From Amphibalanus amphitrite (Eukaryota > Arthropoda > Thecostraca > Balanomorpha > Balanidae): 64,000 nucleotides of DNA. The notes under the pieces were generated by a model. The model had not been told where the DNA came from. It saw only the letters and a program-made list of their open reading frames with translations, and ran no database searches. A program made the position numbers and the translations under genes. The stretch spans positions 62,001 through 126,000 of the forward strand of contig NW_024883098.1 in the NCBI RefSeq assembly GCF_019059575.1. Reading direction: 5' to 3'. Of the stretch, positions 24,601-48,200 are shown in pieces; within the stretch, counting starts at the first letter, position 1, and each line of letters starts with the position of its first letter.

Positions 24601-27359
24601 AACACCGGCGCCGCGCTGCTCACCGCCAAAAAGAGCAAGAAGGAGAAGAAGAAAGAGAAGGAGGCGGCGGCGGCGGCGGCCGAGACCGAGTGAGTACCAG
24701 GAGGGGGGGGGGGGGGTGGAGTACCGGGGGTACCTGGGGTTACGGGTGTCATGGGTTGTGGAGATAGAGGTTTATTGTTTATTGTTTATTACGCACGAAA
24801 CAACCACAGGCTCCAGGCCCACTTACGGCTGCAGTCACATAACATACATGGGGCACATAAAAGATTCACGAACATAAAAGATGAATGACTAGACAGCGTA
24901 GATTAAGCATACGTAGATAGCACCGCTGCCTCAGCCATGGACATCAGTAGGAACCCTCACTGTTTGCGAACTTAAAAACCTGAGATCTAAAAGAAGATGG
25001 TGAGTAAAAGAAATCAGTCCCTGGCGCTTTTTTCAAAAGCGCGTTGCATGTTTCCGGTAGCCGCGACAGGAAGCCGTTACGCACAGATTTCACTCGCCCG
25101 CCCGGCACATGGAACATGCCAGTGTGACGGGTGCGTCGTGAGGGAACAGCCAGCGAGAACACGGATACAAGATACTGGCAGTCCAGGCGGTCATGCATGA
25201 CAGACTGCAAGAACCTCATGTCGGTTTGAATCAGGCGAGCTTTGATGGACTGGATTTTAAAATGGTTCAAGAGTGTGGTGTAGTCCATGGAAGGGCAGCG
25301 GGGCTGAGTTTTACGCCCTAACCACATCAGAAACCTATGCTGAACACGTTCCATGCGTTTGAGATGAGTTGCGGCGGCCCCGGACCAGGTGACACTAGCG
25401 TACTCCATCACGGACAGCACGTGGGCTCTGTACGCTGACAAGATTGCATGATGATTGAAGTCTGGGCGGCGAGCACATGGGGACATCTGGACACTGCGCA
25501 TCAGCAGACCGAGCATACGGTTCGCCTTGCCAACCGCGGCATCAACATGATCGGCAAAAGTCAGTTTTGCATCCAGGACGACACCAAGATCGCGTATCTG
25601 CTCGCATCGCTCCAGTTGATGTCCGTCCAGGTAATAAGTACCCTGTACCGGGGCCGTGCGGAGAGTGAATGATATCGTCTTGCATTTTGCTGGATTGAGC
25701 TTCAAGTGCCAAGTTTTTGACCAGTCGCGCAGACGGTTCAGATCGGCCTGAAGGGAAAGGGTGTCCTCGTGATTTCGAATGCGGTGAAAAATTTTGACGT
25801 CATCCGCGTATGCCAAACAGCCTGTCTTGATATTGCTTGGAAGGTCAGCGACATAGCAGGCGAACAAGATTGGGCCGAGAATGCTGTCTTCCGGGACGCC
25901 AGACAAGACTGGCGTCCACTCAGAGTGCTTCCCATCGACAATGACCCGTTGGGAGCGCTGGCACAGGTAAGACTCAATCCAGCAATCCAGAGGTGACCTT
26001 TGTTCTCTGCTGTTGTAAGCTTTAAGTTCATTTGAATCAATATTGTAAAATTTGATAATCTTACTTCGGATTTTGAGTGTTTCATCCAGTACCTACCAGC
26101 GCTATTCGAGTTTTATCTTGAAATTGTTTTCATGTTAAAGGGACCCTCCCACCTTCAAAAAAGTTTATGAATTGGCATGAAAGTGATGTCGCTCAGTTCA
26201 GAAAGAGCGAAAACGAATATCTACCAAATTTCACCGAAAAATATTCACCGGTTTTCAAGATATTAGACTTTTACTTTTGTTTACTTTTTTTGGATCTCCG
26301 CAGTTTCTAGCGACTTTATTTTAGAAGTGCGGCGTTTGCGGCAGATGTTGCGCGCAAATAGCATACACCACCGCGTGCTACAAAACGTTTTAGTCAAACA
26401 TTTAAAAATCGTTAGATATCTGCGCTGACGTCACACATTCAGAGGGGTATTCCTAAGCATTAGCCCCTCTGAATCAAAATGCTGCAATTTTGAAATTCAA
26501 TATTTTCGATTTAAGGCATTTCTCGATGTTGTGAGTGCCGAAACCGGTAATTGTGAGCCAGGGACCCCATTTTGGCTATCTCAACTCAAATCTAATGTTA
26601 AGGTGGGAGGGTCCCTTTAATTTGCTCCATCTATCGATAGATCTTGTTGGCGTTGTTTAATAGCACTTATTTTTCCGGCAAGATGGCAAGTTATAGTGCT
26701 TTCGTAACATGTTGCGACGTCGTCAGTGGTGGTTGACCCCTACTATAGATACCCAGCAGGACGCCTATATGACCTGACCTGACCGGACCTGGCCTAAATG
26801 CATGAAGGCATCATCTGTGATCAAAACTGAGAGAAAATTTGTGATCAGCACCCCGAAAACCCCACAACAGCTTCACTTTACGAAGTTCTACCAGGTCCCG
26901 ATTTTCCCGACTTTTGGGTCACTGACCTGACCTTAAAGGTCAATCAATGACCTGGGACCTTTAAATTAGGCATCATTGGTTTCCTCTCGTTACGGGCAGC
27001 ACGCTCATTTATTCCTCGAAGCTCTAGCTCGATCAGGGGCCGAACGGCAGGGCGGGGGGGGGGGGGAGTGTCCTACCGACCCCCTACACGCTAGACGCTG
27101 GAAAAGCCGCACACAGGCGAGGGTTAATATGTTTTTAATTGATGATTTCCAAACTCTGGATCTCCTCCCCGATACCGACCGTCTCGTCGCTTGTCTCAGC
27201 ACCGACCCCCCCCCCCCCCACGATGCCTTGTCACTCTACCCCAGTACTGACACCCCCCCCCCCCCTGACAGTGCGGGTGCCCAGGTGTCTACGGTAGCGG
27301 CGTCGGCAGTGCCGCGTCCCGGCCAGCCCTACGTCTGGGACGGCCGTGCCGAGGTGTGA
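21655..27359 (+). CDS. NDUFA7: NADH:ubiquinone oxidoreductase subunit A7 (complex I B14.5a), three exons
   Basis: This is an accessory subunit of mitochondrial respiratory complex I. Exons: 21655-21729, 24436-24689, 27272-27359, with phases 0 and 2 joining correctly to give 138 residues (113 in humans). Exon 1 encodes an N-terminus with [10 protein letters not shown]. Exon 2 holds the family core, [20 protein letters not shown] followed by [11 protein letters not shown]. Exon 3 gives the Pro-Gly...Tyr-x-Trp-Asp tail before TGA. After the core, residues about 90-108 form a Lys/Glu/Ala-rich stretch ([12 protein letters not shown] then six Ala) that accounts for much of the extra length. The acceptor of exon 3 sits behind an almost pure C tract. 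Introns of 2.7 and 2.6 kb are packed with mobile DNA. Neighbouring genes are unrelated. Confidence 0.92.
22666..22887. repeat. GC-rich hairpin with 77-bp perfect arms
   Basis: Arms at 22666-22742 and 22811-22887 are exact reverse complements by eye, around a 68-bp loop. The loop begins with another copy of the arm-2 tail (GCTTTGGGCGCGGTCTACCG). The GC content contrasts sharply with the AT-rich intron around it. No target duplication is evident, so whether it is a transposon is unclear. Confidence 0.88.
23344..23356. promoter_or_regulatory. Ecdysone-receptor-type palindrome (IR1), copy A site 1
   Basis: AGGTCA-A-TGACCC matches RGGTCANTGACCY, the inverted repeat with one-base spacing bound by EcR/USP heterodimers. 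The match is seen in the sequence; use in the animal is unknown. Confidence 0.5.
23700..23712. promoter_or_regulatory. Ecdysone-receptor-type palindrome (IR1), copy A site 2
   Basis: AGGTCA-A-TGACCT is a perfect IR1 site, followed directly by another TGACCTGACC half-site cluster. Confidence 0.5.
24128..24279. mobile_element. 152-bp hAT-type MITE
   Basis: The ends CATAGGCGGCGGAAC and GTTCCGCCGCTACTG are inverted repeats apart from one-base shifts. They are flanked by an exact 8-bp duplication CTCATCAG (24120-24127, 24280-24287). A C tract lies near the right end. Confidence 0.8.
24770..26095 (-). mobile_element. 5'-truncated non-LTR retrotransposon (reverse transcriptase fragment)
   Basis: Read on the minus strand, an open frame from about 26095 to 24944 encodes the second half of a LINE reverse transcriptase: [13 protein letters not shown], then [14 protein letters not shown], the catalytic YADD (25810-25799), and a [12 protein letters not shown] thumb-like region. 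The frame starts without a proper Met, after a stop, so the first half and any ORF1 are missing. The 3' end appears to be the repeated TTTATTG (three units near 24770-24790; CAATAAA on the element strand). The domain style recalls Jockey/CR1-type elements, but I do not assign a clade. The frame is otherwise intact, so insertion is not ancient. Confidence 0.88.
26135..26620. mobile_element. TTAA-flanked MITE, 486 bp
   Basis: The first 21 bases, TTAAAGGGACCCTCCCACCT plus one T, are repeated exactly and inverted at 26600-26620. TTAA is the likely target duplication. The ends differ from copies A to C, so this is a separate piggyBac-like family. It has no coding content. Confidence 0.85.
26697..27127 (-). 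mobile_element. TTAA element copy B, partial
   Basis: This is homologous to one half of copies A and C, in the same orientation as copy C, ending GGCGAGGGTTAA at 27127. The other end is missing: homology begins near CTTTCGTAACATG. It overlaps the last part of NDUFA7 intron 2. Confidence 0.7.
26916..26928. promoter_or_regulatory. Ecdysone-receptor-type palindrome (IR1), copy B
   Basis: GGGTCA-C-TGACCT matches RGGTCANTGACCY. It occupies the position equivalent to copy A site 1 and the 34704 site of copy C. Confidence 0.5.
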
Positions 27360-30172
27360 TCGTCGACACCGACAGACGACGTCAGGGTGCGTGTACATAG
27401 GGAGCTAGGATACTATTGTGGTCAATACAGCTATGTCGATAGGTGGATGTGTTTTTGGGAGGGTTGGGGAGGGAAGGGGAGTGATGGATGGGGCGGCGTG
27501 GGTGTGTGCTGTCCAATGAAAGCTGCTCGATGCGGGGCTGGGGTGATAGCGTGGTGAATGGGGGTGTGGCTTGGTTCATTTGGTGGAATTTATCATATAA
27601 GCAAGGTGACATGGCTAAGGTCAAAGGTGTCAGATCTAGAACAAAGCAAGTGCAGGGCAATTGATTCAAGATAACCTACAAGTCGCAGCAACAAGTTCGA
27701 TGTCTGTTTTCACTTATAGTTTTTGCGTTGTTAGTATCGAAACCCGCGGCGTCGGTGGTTTTCTTTTATCTTCACTGTTTCAACTCCCTCGCTCACAAGA
27801 AAAGTGTTGAGCAGGCATCTCGGAGTGGGTCAACATCAGCCCATGGTCGTATCGATCTGTCTGTGAATCCCGGCTCAACTCGCTGGGAGTTGGCCCTAGG
27901 TCTGCTCTGAATCCCGGCCCAGCTCCCTCGCAGCCTGGTTTAGGTCAGCAATGAACGCCGGTGTTGCCAAGTCGTTCTTCCGTCTGGGCCAAACTGTGGG
28001 CGTTGGAGTTCTCTATATACCGTGGGCGTTGGATGGGCGGAGCCGCGGAACTGGGCCGGGTCGGACCCGGCTCGCAGATACGACAGAAGTTGTTTTACAT
28101 GGCACAATATTTCTCCAAACAGTCCTGAATTATTTTCTTTCAGCAATAGAAAGCCGTTGAAACATCGTTTTTATCATAATCGAGATTAATCAAGTGTTTC
28201 CATTCGGGATGCATGTTTAATTGGCGAATATGGACGGAATACCAGTTGTCAACTTTGAAGACCTTCATCTTTGGCCGAGCCTGGACCGGTTTTTGTAAGG
28301 TCTGCGGTGGACTGGAGCGATCATCACTGTGGCTTGTCTGTCCGGCCACCTCGTTTTTAACCGTGACGGCCCTGGGAGTCTGCTGCATCATTGCTGACCT
28401 CGCTGCATGCCAGGCACGCTCGGTGGGACAACTGGTCCGGGCAGAGGCACAAAATGATGCACTGGGCACTTGGCACCTGGCACCATGCCAGGGAAAGTTC
28501 CGGAAAGTCTCAGCACTTGACCACATCGCAGACCGGTGTGAACCAGTGTCAGCCCTGTACTCGGTCCGTTCTTGCCTGGTCAGAACAGAAGTGATTTGTG
28601 ATCGGACAGACATGAGAGCGTGCCTGGAGTACTAAACGGGGCGGTACGGAGGGGAAGGTGGCGGTGTGGCCGCCGCTTTGCCGCCGCTATTGTGGAGCCG
28701 TGCGTGGGGGATATCTATTGTAACGGCCACGCGCGCACTGGAGACGAATGGTGGAGGCGATGCGTATTGGGTGGTGACTGGTGTGTTGCCCACAGTCTCA
28801 AGAAAACGCCATTTCCATTTCTCCATCAGGACCTAGTGTAGTATCCATTTCTCCATTAAGATGCAAGAGATTATGTGCGATGCTGTAGAATCTAAACACA
28901 CACAAAAACAGCGAGGCAGCTAAGAACTCACAACCTGACAGCGGTAGCCACATGACATGCACTGTATGCTTGCATAGTCACATAGCTCGGCAAACAAAAC
29001 TGCTATGTGTCACATCAGCCATAAAACACGAGGAGAAGTGCACGGTTCTTTTTCCAAGAAGATGTCCAAGTGATCCAACAATGTAATGGATCGTAATTAT
29101 TTGCCCGAGTTCGGCTCAAAGCTAGCATAATTGTTGACAGGTAATTGCGACACTTCATAGTGTACACTGTACAACGTTAAATTACGAGAAGTTCTGGCAA
29201 GGTGCTGCGAGGCATTCTTTGCTAAGTCAGACATATAATGGTTCTAAAATTGAATTGGCAGACTTCGCCTCACCTCACCAGTAGCCAGTAGGCGAGAAAT
29301 GCGTCAGCAATCTGGATCAGTCCACTGAGCATTCGAGCTCAATTCCATTGTAGTACTTGCCACAAATACCGGCTTTACCCACGATTTCGGGTGTTGTTTG
29401 CAAAAATAGTAAAATATAACATCCATCTCAATCTTGGCAGCTATTTAGCCTCGTATAAAAGCTGATTAAGATTGAAAAAGTCATTGTAATGACTCAAATG
29501 GGACTAGTATTCAAGAGTAGAAAATGGGGGTAAAGGACGTCTTCATCAAAATATCCCGAATGATTCTGGAAAATGGCTATCAAAATTTTCTCCCCGTACC
29601 GATTTCCAACAGACGTCAATGTCCCAAACAACCCCACCCCAGTTTCTCCCTCACGGCACAATTACAAGCAAGGGCATCAGCCGCGTTATAACACCACGCA
29701 GAGCGTGCCGCGTGTTCTTCACACCTCCGGTACCGCGGCCACCCTCCCCAGTCCCCACCCCTCCGTTGCCGGGCGATCCTGCGTCACCAGCGTTTATACC
29801 AGCCCTGTGATGGATCACTTTGCAGTTGACCGAGTCATTACGAGCCGAGCGGCTGGCTCTGCAGTCCGACCGATCCCGGTCTCTGTCCTGGACTCACACA
29901 CCCTGTGAAAGCCGCACGAGCGCACACTCCCTACCCACAGACAGTTTAGGGACACTGAACAGAAACGCACCGCCTTCCTCTGCCGCTCAAGCCACGTTGT
30001 CCTGTCTCGAGTCTCTGCGTTCTCACGCTCTGAGTCAGCGCTGGTAGACCGTCATTCCGCCCGGCTGGGCCGTCCCTCATCGCTGCAACACGCGCTGGTG
30101 TTATGGTGTTTATCCTTCCACCGCTCGCCGTGTGATGGTACGGGAGGCGGCTCGGAGCGATCTCCGACGCCG
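27360..30172. other. Spacer between NDUFA7 and the minus-strand SSUH2-like gene
   Basis: I recognise no gene here. The start should be the NDUFA7 3' end, but no AATAAA is close. A 140-codon open frame at 28213-28635 (+) overlaps a 157-codon frame on the other strand; neither resembles a known family and neither has clear splice context. The segment next to 30172 is the expected 3' untranslated region of the SSUH2-like gene. Confidence 0.4.
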
Positions 30173-40686
<10,514 letters not shown>

Positions 40687-43600
40687 GGCGGGGCGGCGGC
40701 GGGGCGTCCGGGGAGGGAGCGCGGCCGGCCGTGCTCACCACCGTCGGCGGGCAGCTGGGGGGGGGGGGGGGGGCAGGTCAGTGGGGGAGCACCCGGCGGG
40801 GAGGGGTGGCATCGTCCGGTGACAGTGCATCTACCGATTATACATGTCACATTTGTATATAACTTGCATTGCGTAATGTTCTATAGCGCGGATTTTGCAT
40901 TGTGGAATGACGATATATTTCAGAGTACGGGTCGACGTCCAATACAGGGCAGGGCGCGTGACCAGCGGGCCAGGGGTACCCGCGGATGTCCTGGATGGCA
41001 CAATCTTGGATGGCACTCATCAGGGGCCTCGCGTTACGCTGAAACCAAATTGTCATTGTTACTACTCTTTCTTACTTCTTAGACCTCGCCCTCATCTTCC
41101 TCCTTTTCCGCTCAAGCCTCCTCATACGCCTCTTCCTCCGCTTTCCTCTCATCGTGAGCGATTCCTCATGCACTAGTGTGAAACACAAGGAACGTTGTGG
41201 CGGAAATTAATTTCATTAATCATTGGCACGGCGTGAAACTGTCAGTCGTTGAATGATTATCAAACTTGTTACCTATCTCGAACGACAGCACCACAAATTT
41301 GCTCATTGGATTTGAACAATCACACAATTTCGATTGTTAGGTCGAAATACCTATTACGATATCAAATATCTCTTTTTGTACTCGACTAAATACCTACTTA
41401 AGTCAGAACGTCCCGTCCATTTTAGCCTCTGCTGACTATATATCACATTCATATCGTATACCTACGTCTAGGCTGAATAATACGGCCCCATTGACGCCAG
41501 GGCCCGCGGGTCCTGAATGCCACGATAGCTGCGATCTCCCTCCCCTCCCTCCCCTTCGGTTTCGGGCTGCAGCGACACCCGACCACGCGCTCGCTATTCA
41601 TTCCAATTCGCCGCCAAGGCCAGGCCAACCGACGGCGCCGACGACCGTCCGCACCGCACGGGCCGATTCGCCGGGTCACCACGGCACTCACCACTGTGAC
41701 ACCATCGGTCAACACTACACACGAGCGAGCACAGCACCACCACGACACGTGACGGTCGGTCACCAGATCACCAATGCACCAACCTGAGAGAGCGGTGCCG
41801 GCACCACGCCCAGCTCACAGCTGCCCGACTCGCGCGCAGCCGCCGACCTCACCCCAGGCGGCCGACTGACGCCCGGCAGAGTGCGGGCTCGGAGGGAGGA
41901 GAGAGGAGGCACCGTCCGGCCCGGCTGGCCCATGTGGAGCGACCGCCAGACAGAGCAGCAACTTTGGCGGCCGCTCGGGACCGGCAGATACCCGACGGTT
42001 GATGATATATGCGATGGACCCACGTCACGTCATACTTACTCTCTGGTTGAGGAAGGGCAGGGTACCACTGTCGCCACTGCGATTTCTCGGAACATGGCAG
42101 TGATAAATTGGATATCTTTCCGGTGAGCTCTGATTTCGTAGCGCCAAACCATTTTCAGGTCAATGCACTTTCAAATGTGGTCATACATGAACCACTACAT
42201 TGCCTAATAAGAGACGCTTCCGTAACACTGTCAGTTGTATGCAATTTTAGCACACAAGAGAAAAAACGGTTCAACTTTCGAAATGAAGCAATTTTAAGTC
42301 CCTACAGCTCAGAAGCAAAGTAATCTTTCTACAGCTTGCATATCTCAAACCGTCGCCACTCGCCGGACGTTTCGGCTTTCCACATAGGTCACGGCCGAAA
42401 CGGTGCGGACACTGCCCCTGGGACCTCACCCGGGCTGACCTCATACATGTGAATAGAAATAAGACGCTAATTTGTTATCGAATGACATCAGCTTCCATAT
42501 CTCACAATGATGAGACACCCGCGTTGAGAATGTGAGTCTCAAATTCTATTCACATTATCAAAGCGGGGGTCTCCCTGACTCCAGCGCTCGAAACGCGTCG
42601 TGCGGTACAGCATAACTTCAGGCGTTTACTAGTAGCGCCATCTATGGGGATAAATAATAGCTCAAAGTACAACAAACACTACGCCGAAGTTAGTGGTTTT
42701 GATTGACATTCCTGAAGGGGAAATGTGTAACTATTTGTCAGGGGGCGGTATATAGGCATTTGAGGCGAATTGCTAACAGAGCGAGGTAATGTATACTCAC
42801 GTGAACTAAAAACAAAAAATCAGGTCAATAACCTTCAGGTTTTTTAGCGCACTGCTCTGAGGGAAACCGCTGCCGGTAAAACTGGCGAGCATGTCGTAGA
42901 CCACATAGAGATATACCTATTTATGTATATATCTTTCAAGTTTCAACATTAATTTTCCACGAAAATTTGCGAGCAGCCTGACCAGTGACCACCCACCTTC
43001 TATCCCTGCCTCCGCCCCTGGAGTCTGTCACTAGCGGTAAAGATGGCGCTACCTGCCTGTGAAGCCACCCCGCTCCGGCCCTCCTCCCGCCAGCGACACT
43101 CACGAGTCCCCGTGGCCGGCAGGAAGGAGCGCTGCAGCCGCTGGAGCCGATTCAGACATCACTAGCAAGGATCACTAGCAACAATCGGCCGACTGTCGGG
43201 GCCAGTGGTCGCAGTGGTCGGTGCGCAGCGGTAGAACTCCGAGCCCCGAGGAGACTGGCAGAGCTGTCCCAGAGGAGATCCAGTAGCCGGTGGTCATCGG
43301 GACGCGGCGCTTGCTCCTGCACAACACAGGTTAGTCACGTGTGTTGGTCACGGTATTTCGCGTCGACTAGTAAAATATCTGATCGACGTGGCAGAGATTT
43401 GCATTCTTTGCAAATGGCGAATCAGGAAGTAGAGAAACGGTTACGAACCTACTGCAAATGTTGTAATGTTGAGCGTACCCAGAGAGGCCATTGGGGACGT
43501 GAACATGCGGCGCACATCGCGGTGCAACGTTCAAGGTCAATGTCGTATCAGCGTCAGTCACGTAACGCGATAAGATGTGGCTGCGCTGTGCTAACAGGTG

Positions 43601-45239
43601 ATAAGTTTTCTATTACCGTAACTCGGCACACAATGACATTGTGAATGTGTAATGGTAAATCGAGGTATACGTTCAATGTTGCGCCTAGCCCCACTCTGGC
43701 CTCGAGTTGAAGTGTGGTGTCAATGTTAGACTACCCATAATCCTATTTCACTGACGAATGACGATAACAGTCGAAGAAGCTCGTCGTCGGTGGTGGCTGC
43801 GAGCGGCGCTGGCTCGTCATCCGGCTCGTGTTTTCATCACAGCACCACTTCAGCGCTGGGTCTGGGTTTTCCCACTGTTTGCGCCCGGGGCGCCTGGTTG
43901 GCCTGCACCCGGGGTCGCCTGGGTTCGTCGAACGCCGCCCGACAGAGTGACTCTGCCCCAGTTCCATCCGCAGGGGTACCGTACCTAGAATTGGTAAAGT
44001 TCAGCAGTTGAAGTCATTTTGTCACAGTCCTTGTGATGCTAGGTCGAATTAGTGGCAATATTCGACTTTATTTTAGCATCATGAGTCCGCGGCATCGGAC
44101 CTTGAGCCAAATGCTGAATTTTCCAAGCAAGCCTGCAACTTTTAGGAACACTGCCACTGACTAAACAAATGCATTCTGGGTAAACAAGTTATGTCGCCCT
44201 CGGCTTTCATAACAAATATTTATCACATCGACATTCGACACCCATCCCAAGAAAGCACGGTAGGACCGCGCGGGTCGCGGCGCGCACATCACCCTCGCCC
44301 GGCGCCTGGCAGTCCGCATTTGACCTGCCGGCTCAGATTACCGTCTGTCCTTGATGTCTGACCGGCGAGAGCTGACCGGACATTCCAGCGGGAGCTCAGC
44401 GGGACGGGGAGGTCATCGGGGGTTCCCGGTGACTCGGCTACCTGACGCGACTCCGGAGCGGCGCGGTGGCATTACGACTGGCGAGCGGACCCGTCTGCAG
44501 CCACCGGCGGATCCAGGGAGGGAAGTTAGGGTCACCGGTCATATCCCCCGACCCCTCAAAAGCTGATAGTGACCAGGTGCGCCTTACAACAACGCCGTTC
44601 GATTTATTCAGATATGTCGGATTATCTCTCCCGTTAACAATTTTTTTTTTGGTGCAGCCGTTCAAAGACCAGTCATCTATGCAAATCACTTGTTTCGATC
44701 TACAGACTACAATATCAATTACGTGATTCCCTCTAAAACCGAACGGACGGTCGGATGTGGTTCCTACGAGCTGCCGTCGCCGCAACCACCGGATAGCGTA
44801 GTTCCAGAAAAGATGTGCCCATCAGGCGGGAAGGGAGGGGAGGATGTCAGGAGATGTTGCACAACTGGTGCAATGCTGAGACAGACACGGCTGGAATACG
44901 TGCCATGCGTGCATTGTGGACGACATAAAATGATCGTGTATTTACTGTTGCCATTTTGGTAATAACATCGGAGCAGGAAGAAACAAGATGTCCTGAACCC
45001 ATTCGCTGCCGTTGCATAAAAAGCGACAAGCTGTGCCACAATAATGACACGTTGGCGGAGGTATGTGTTTGTTGATGAGTGCAAGTTATAAGCACGTTGT
45101 AAAAATAATTTTTATTTATTTACTTTTATTCACGTTTCTAGCTTCCATGTCTACTTCGTTGTAGCTGCAGAATCGAGCACTGAACTGATTCCTCAGAAGT
45201 TATTATTTCTAACGGCTGGTATATGTTCTCTGTTTCAGA
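40687..45239. promoter_or_regulatory. Shared upstream region between the two head-to-head SSUH2-like genes
   Basis: This 4.5 kb holds both promoters. For the minus-strand gene, an 18-base C run (gene strand) plus CAG near 40756 is a splice acceptor before the ATG exon, and CTCTCAG|GTTGGT near 41786 is a plausible donor of a leader exon containing a GTCAGT initiator-like word. For the plus-strand gene, a GC-rich stretch at about 43100-43327 ends in CAACACAG|GTTAGT, a plausible leader exon whose partner is the TTTCAG at 45238. No coding exon is recognised. Confidence 0.4.
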
Positions 45240-48200
45240 ATGGCTTACAATGCCGGACCGCCGCAGGGTGGCCCTCCCTTCCAGCAGTATCCGTCCCAGC
45301 AGAACCCACCATACCCGTCCCAGCAGAACCCACCATACCCGTCCCAGCAAAACCCACCATACCCGTCCCAGCAAAACCCACCATACCCGTCCCAGGCTGC
45401 CCCACAGTACCCGTCCCAGGCCGCCCCGCAGTACCCGTCCCAGGCTGCCCCGCAGTACCCGTCCCAGGCCACCCCGCCGTATCTGGACCCCTCCGCCTCG
45501 TCGGCGCCGCCTCAGATCGACGGATACAGGGACATCGGCTTCGACGGAGGTGAGTTTCGATAATAAATGATTGTGGGCGAGCCACAGGAGTTACATAGGT
45601 CGAGGGAACTTTGCATTGTGCTGTTAACTTCATTTATCTAAGGAATCGAACTTCCCCACGGATGTTAGTCTTACATAAATGCGATGTTACATGTTCGGAC
45701 TTCAGCATAATCACCGTACTGCTTTTGAGACCATCTGTGTAATAAGTATCGCTTTCACATCATAGATGGCGCTAGTAGTGAACGCCTGTAAGTATGCTGT
45801 ACCGCACGGTCCATTTCAAGCAAATGTCGTTCCACTTTCCGATGCTTCGGGAGCACTTGATGGCGACCATGAATTTTGGGAGGGGAATTCTGACGTTCTC
45901 AAATTCCACATGACGCTTCATGACCTCGCCCACAGTCAGTTTGCCGCCAGTTATATCCCTAATTTGGCCGATTCCCGGTAGGGTTCGTTCGACCGCCGGC
46001 CGATCCGATGCCGTCCGCGCCTCCGGCCGACCAGCCGCGCATAGCCTTCACCCAGGATCCGCTGACCCGGGACGAGGTCAAGGACGCGCTGTCCGCCTTC
46101 GTGGCCCAGCACTGCTGCTACGGCAGCGGTCCTATCAAAGACATGCAGATCAGGAACGTCGCTCCCACCTTCACGTTCAAGGTTCGTGAGCCTGAAACCA
46201 TTAATTTGCTTTTTCTGAAGATTACTTAGGTGATAGCGCTTTTGCAATAGGTAGGCTCATCGGTATATCACCGTGTATTCAAATAGGGGGCATTCCACGT
46301 CAAATCAAACACCGAAATCCGTCATCCCCTTCGATTTTTCTGAAAATTTGCAGGCAGACTGGGCATGGTTCAAAACTGAGTTACGTGTAATATTTTCGAA
46401 ATTTGATAACGTATCGCCGAGATATAGGTCATCGAATATAGCCAAAAATGCCACACATCATTTTTTTAAAATGCTTATAACTCTGGTTCCTTTTCTGGTA
46501 TCAAAATGATATTAACAGGGTTTTGTAGGCAATTGATAAGGCTTTGATTTTTAATTATAAAATTAAATTGAAGTGACCTTGAAATGCATTTGACCTTGAA
46601 TTAAAACAGAAAAATTTAAATAGCAAAAAACACGCCGCCTTCGATTTGAGTAATTTTTACATATTATGTCCGTCACAATGTTCCTAACCATCTGTGAAAA
46701 AATTGGAGTGGGCCATTCATAACTTTCGCGGCAAACGCCGTTTTCATGCATCAACATCACGCAACCGCGCGTGACCTTGAAAGACAGAGTCAAGACATGC
46801 TTGCTTGTGTACACTTTCTGAAATGAATGATTGCTGATTAGTGATATCCCAAACTCTGCGAGAATGGAAATGCATAGTCATCGTAGTCAAGCATTCACGT
46901 TCCATTGTAAAAGTGTCTCAGGCAAACGGTATTTTGCGGTGAATTTTGAGCCGTGTGGAAATGCATCATGAAATAATTCAACGAAAACATTATCACGCAA
47001 CGATATCTTCACGTCTTTTGATCTTCACTATACGAAAGAACATACATTTTTGAGTATGTATGGGGAATTTCTAGTTAATCCGATAATAAATATGGCAGTT
47101 AGAGACTCCTGCTAAGAGTAACATGTCGCCGGCTGAGGCGGGATCGGCCGACGCGGGAAACGCAGCAGTCACAATTTTGTGTTTACACGTTCATATTTCA
47201 ATTGTTTACCAACCTATTTTCAGAATTCTTTCACCATAAGATTGCCTGTACATTTCTTAGTCTTCTCACAAAATTTGACGCGAATCGAACGTAATCAGCG
47301 GTAAGGAGCGCGATGTAAAGACGGAACCGTTCCGTTCCGTCCCGGCACAGTCTACAATTCAGGCGGCGCGTAGCGGTCGGCGCCGGCTGCCGAGTCGCCG
47401 CGTCGCCGCGGCGACAGGATGTTCACTTTACACCGCTATTACTAGAACAGTTGTGAACCGATTTTCTTATTGCTTGCACGATGAGATGTGCAATTCAATT
47501 CTGGAAGGTAGCCATAAGTAATTTCGCATCAATATTATGAGATATTGGCGAAAAACAGGAGGGGTGGGGCGAAATTCACTCTTCCCCCTCCAATGCGCGT
47601 GCTAACATACGTTTACATATGTGCCATTTTCTTCAAAACTTATGAATGGCCCACTCTAATTTTTTCACAGGTTGTTAAGAATATGGTAGGCAATAAAATA
47701 TATGAAAATGAGCCAAATCGAAGGTGGCGTGTTTTTTGCTATTTCAATTTTTGTGCTTAAGAACAGAGTTAAGCAAATTTCAAGGTCATATATTTAAGTC
47801 GATGCAATTCTAAACAAATTCTTAAGAAATTACCTAAACAGTAAGGTTTATTTCATTCAAATCAAACAAGTACAACCAAAGTTATGGTCGTTCAAAAATA
47901 TAAAGATGCAACATTTTGTAAAAATTTGATGCCCTATATTTAGAAGACCTGTGGTCAGAATGTGCAAAAAACATCAATGTAATGTCCGGGGCGACACAGG
48001 AACTCGCTCACAAATTTATAATGAAATCGCTGATGGTAAGGTGCAAAACAGCCGATTTTTGTTCGATTTGACGTGGAATGCCCCATAGGTATTGCTGGTA
48101 TGCCGAAAGTGTTTGACTCTAAACTGTAACGGCAGTCATTCATGAAGATCTTACGTCAGTTTTCTCGTTTGATTCCATAACTGCTGAAATACTTGCACGT

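Noticed and set aside
28213..28635. 140-codon plus-strand frame, with a 157-codon frame opposite
   Set aside because: No recognisable family, no splice signals in agreement, and open frames on both strands of the same DNA; noted only in the spacer entry.
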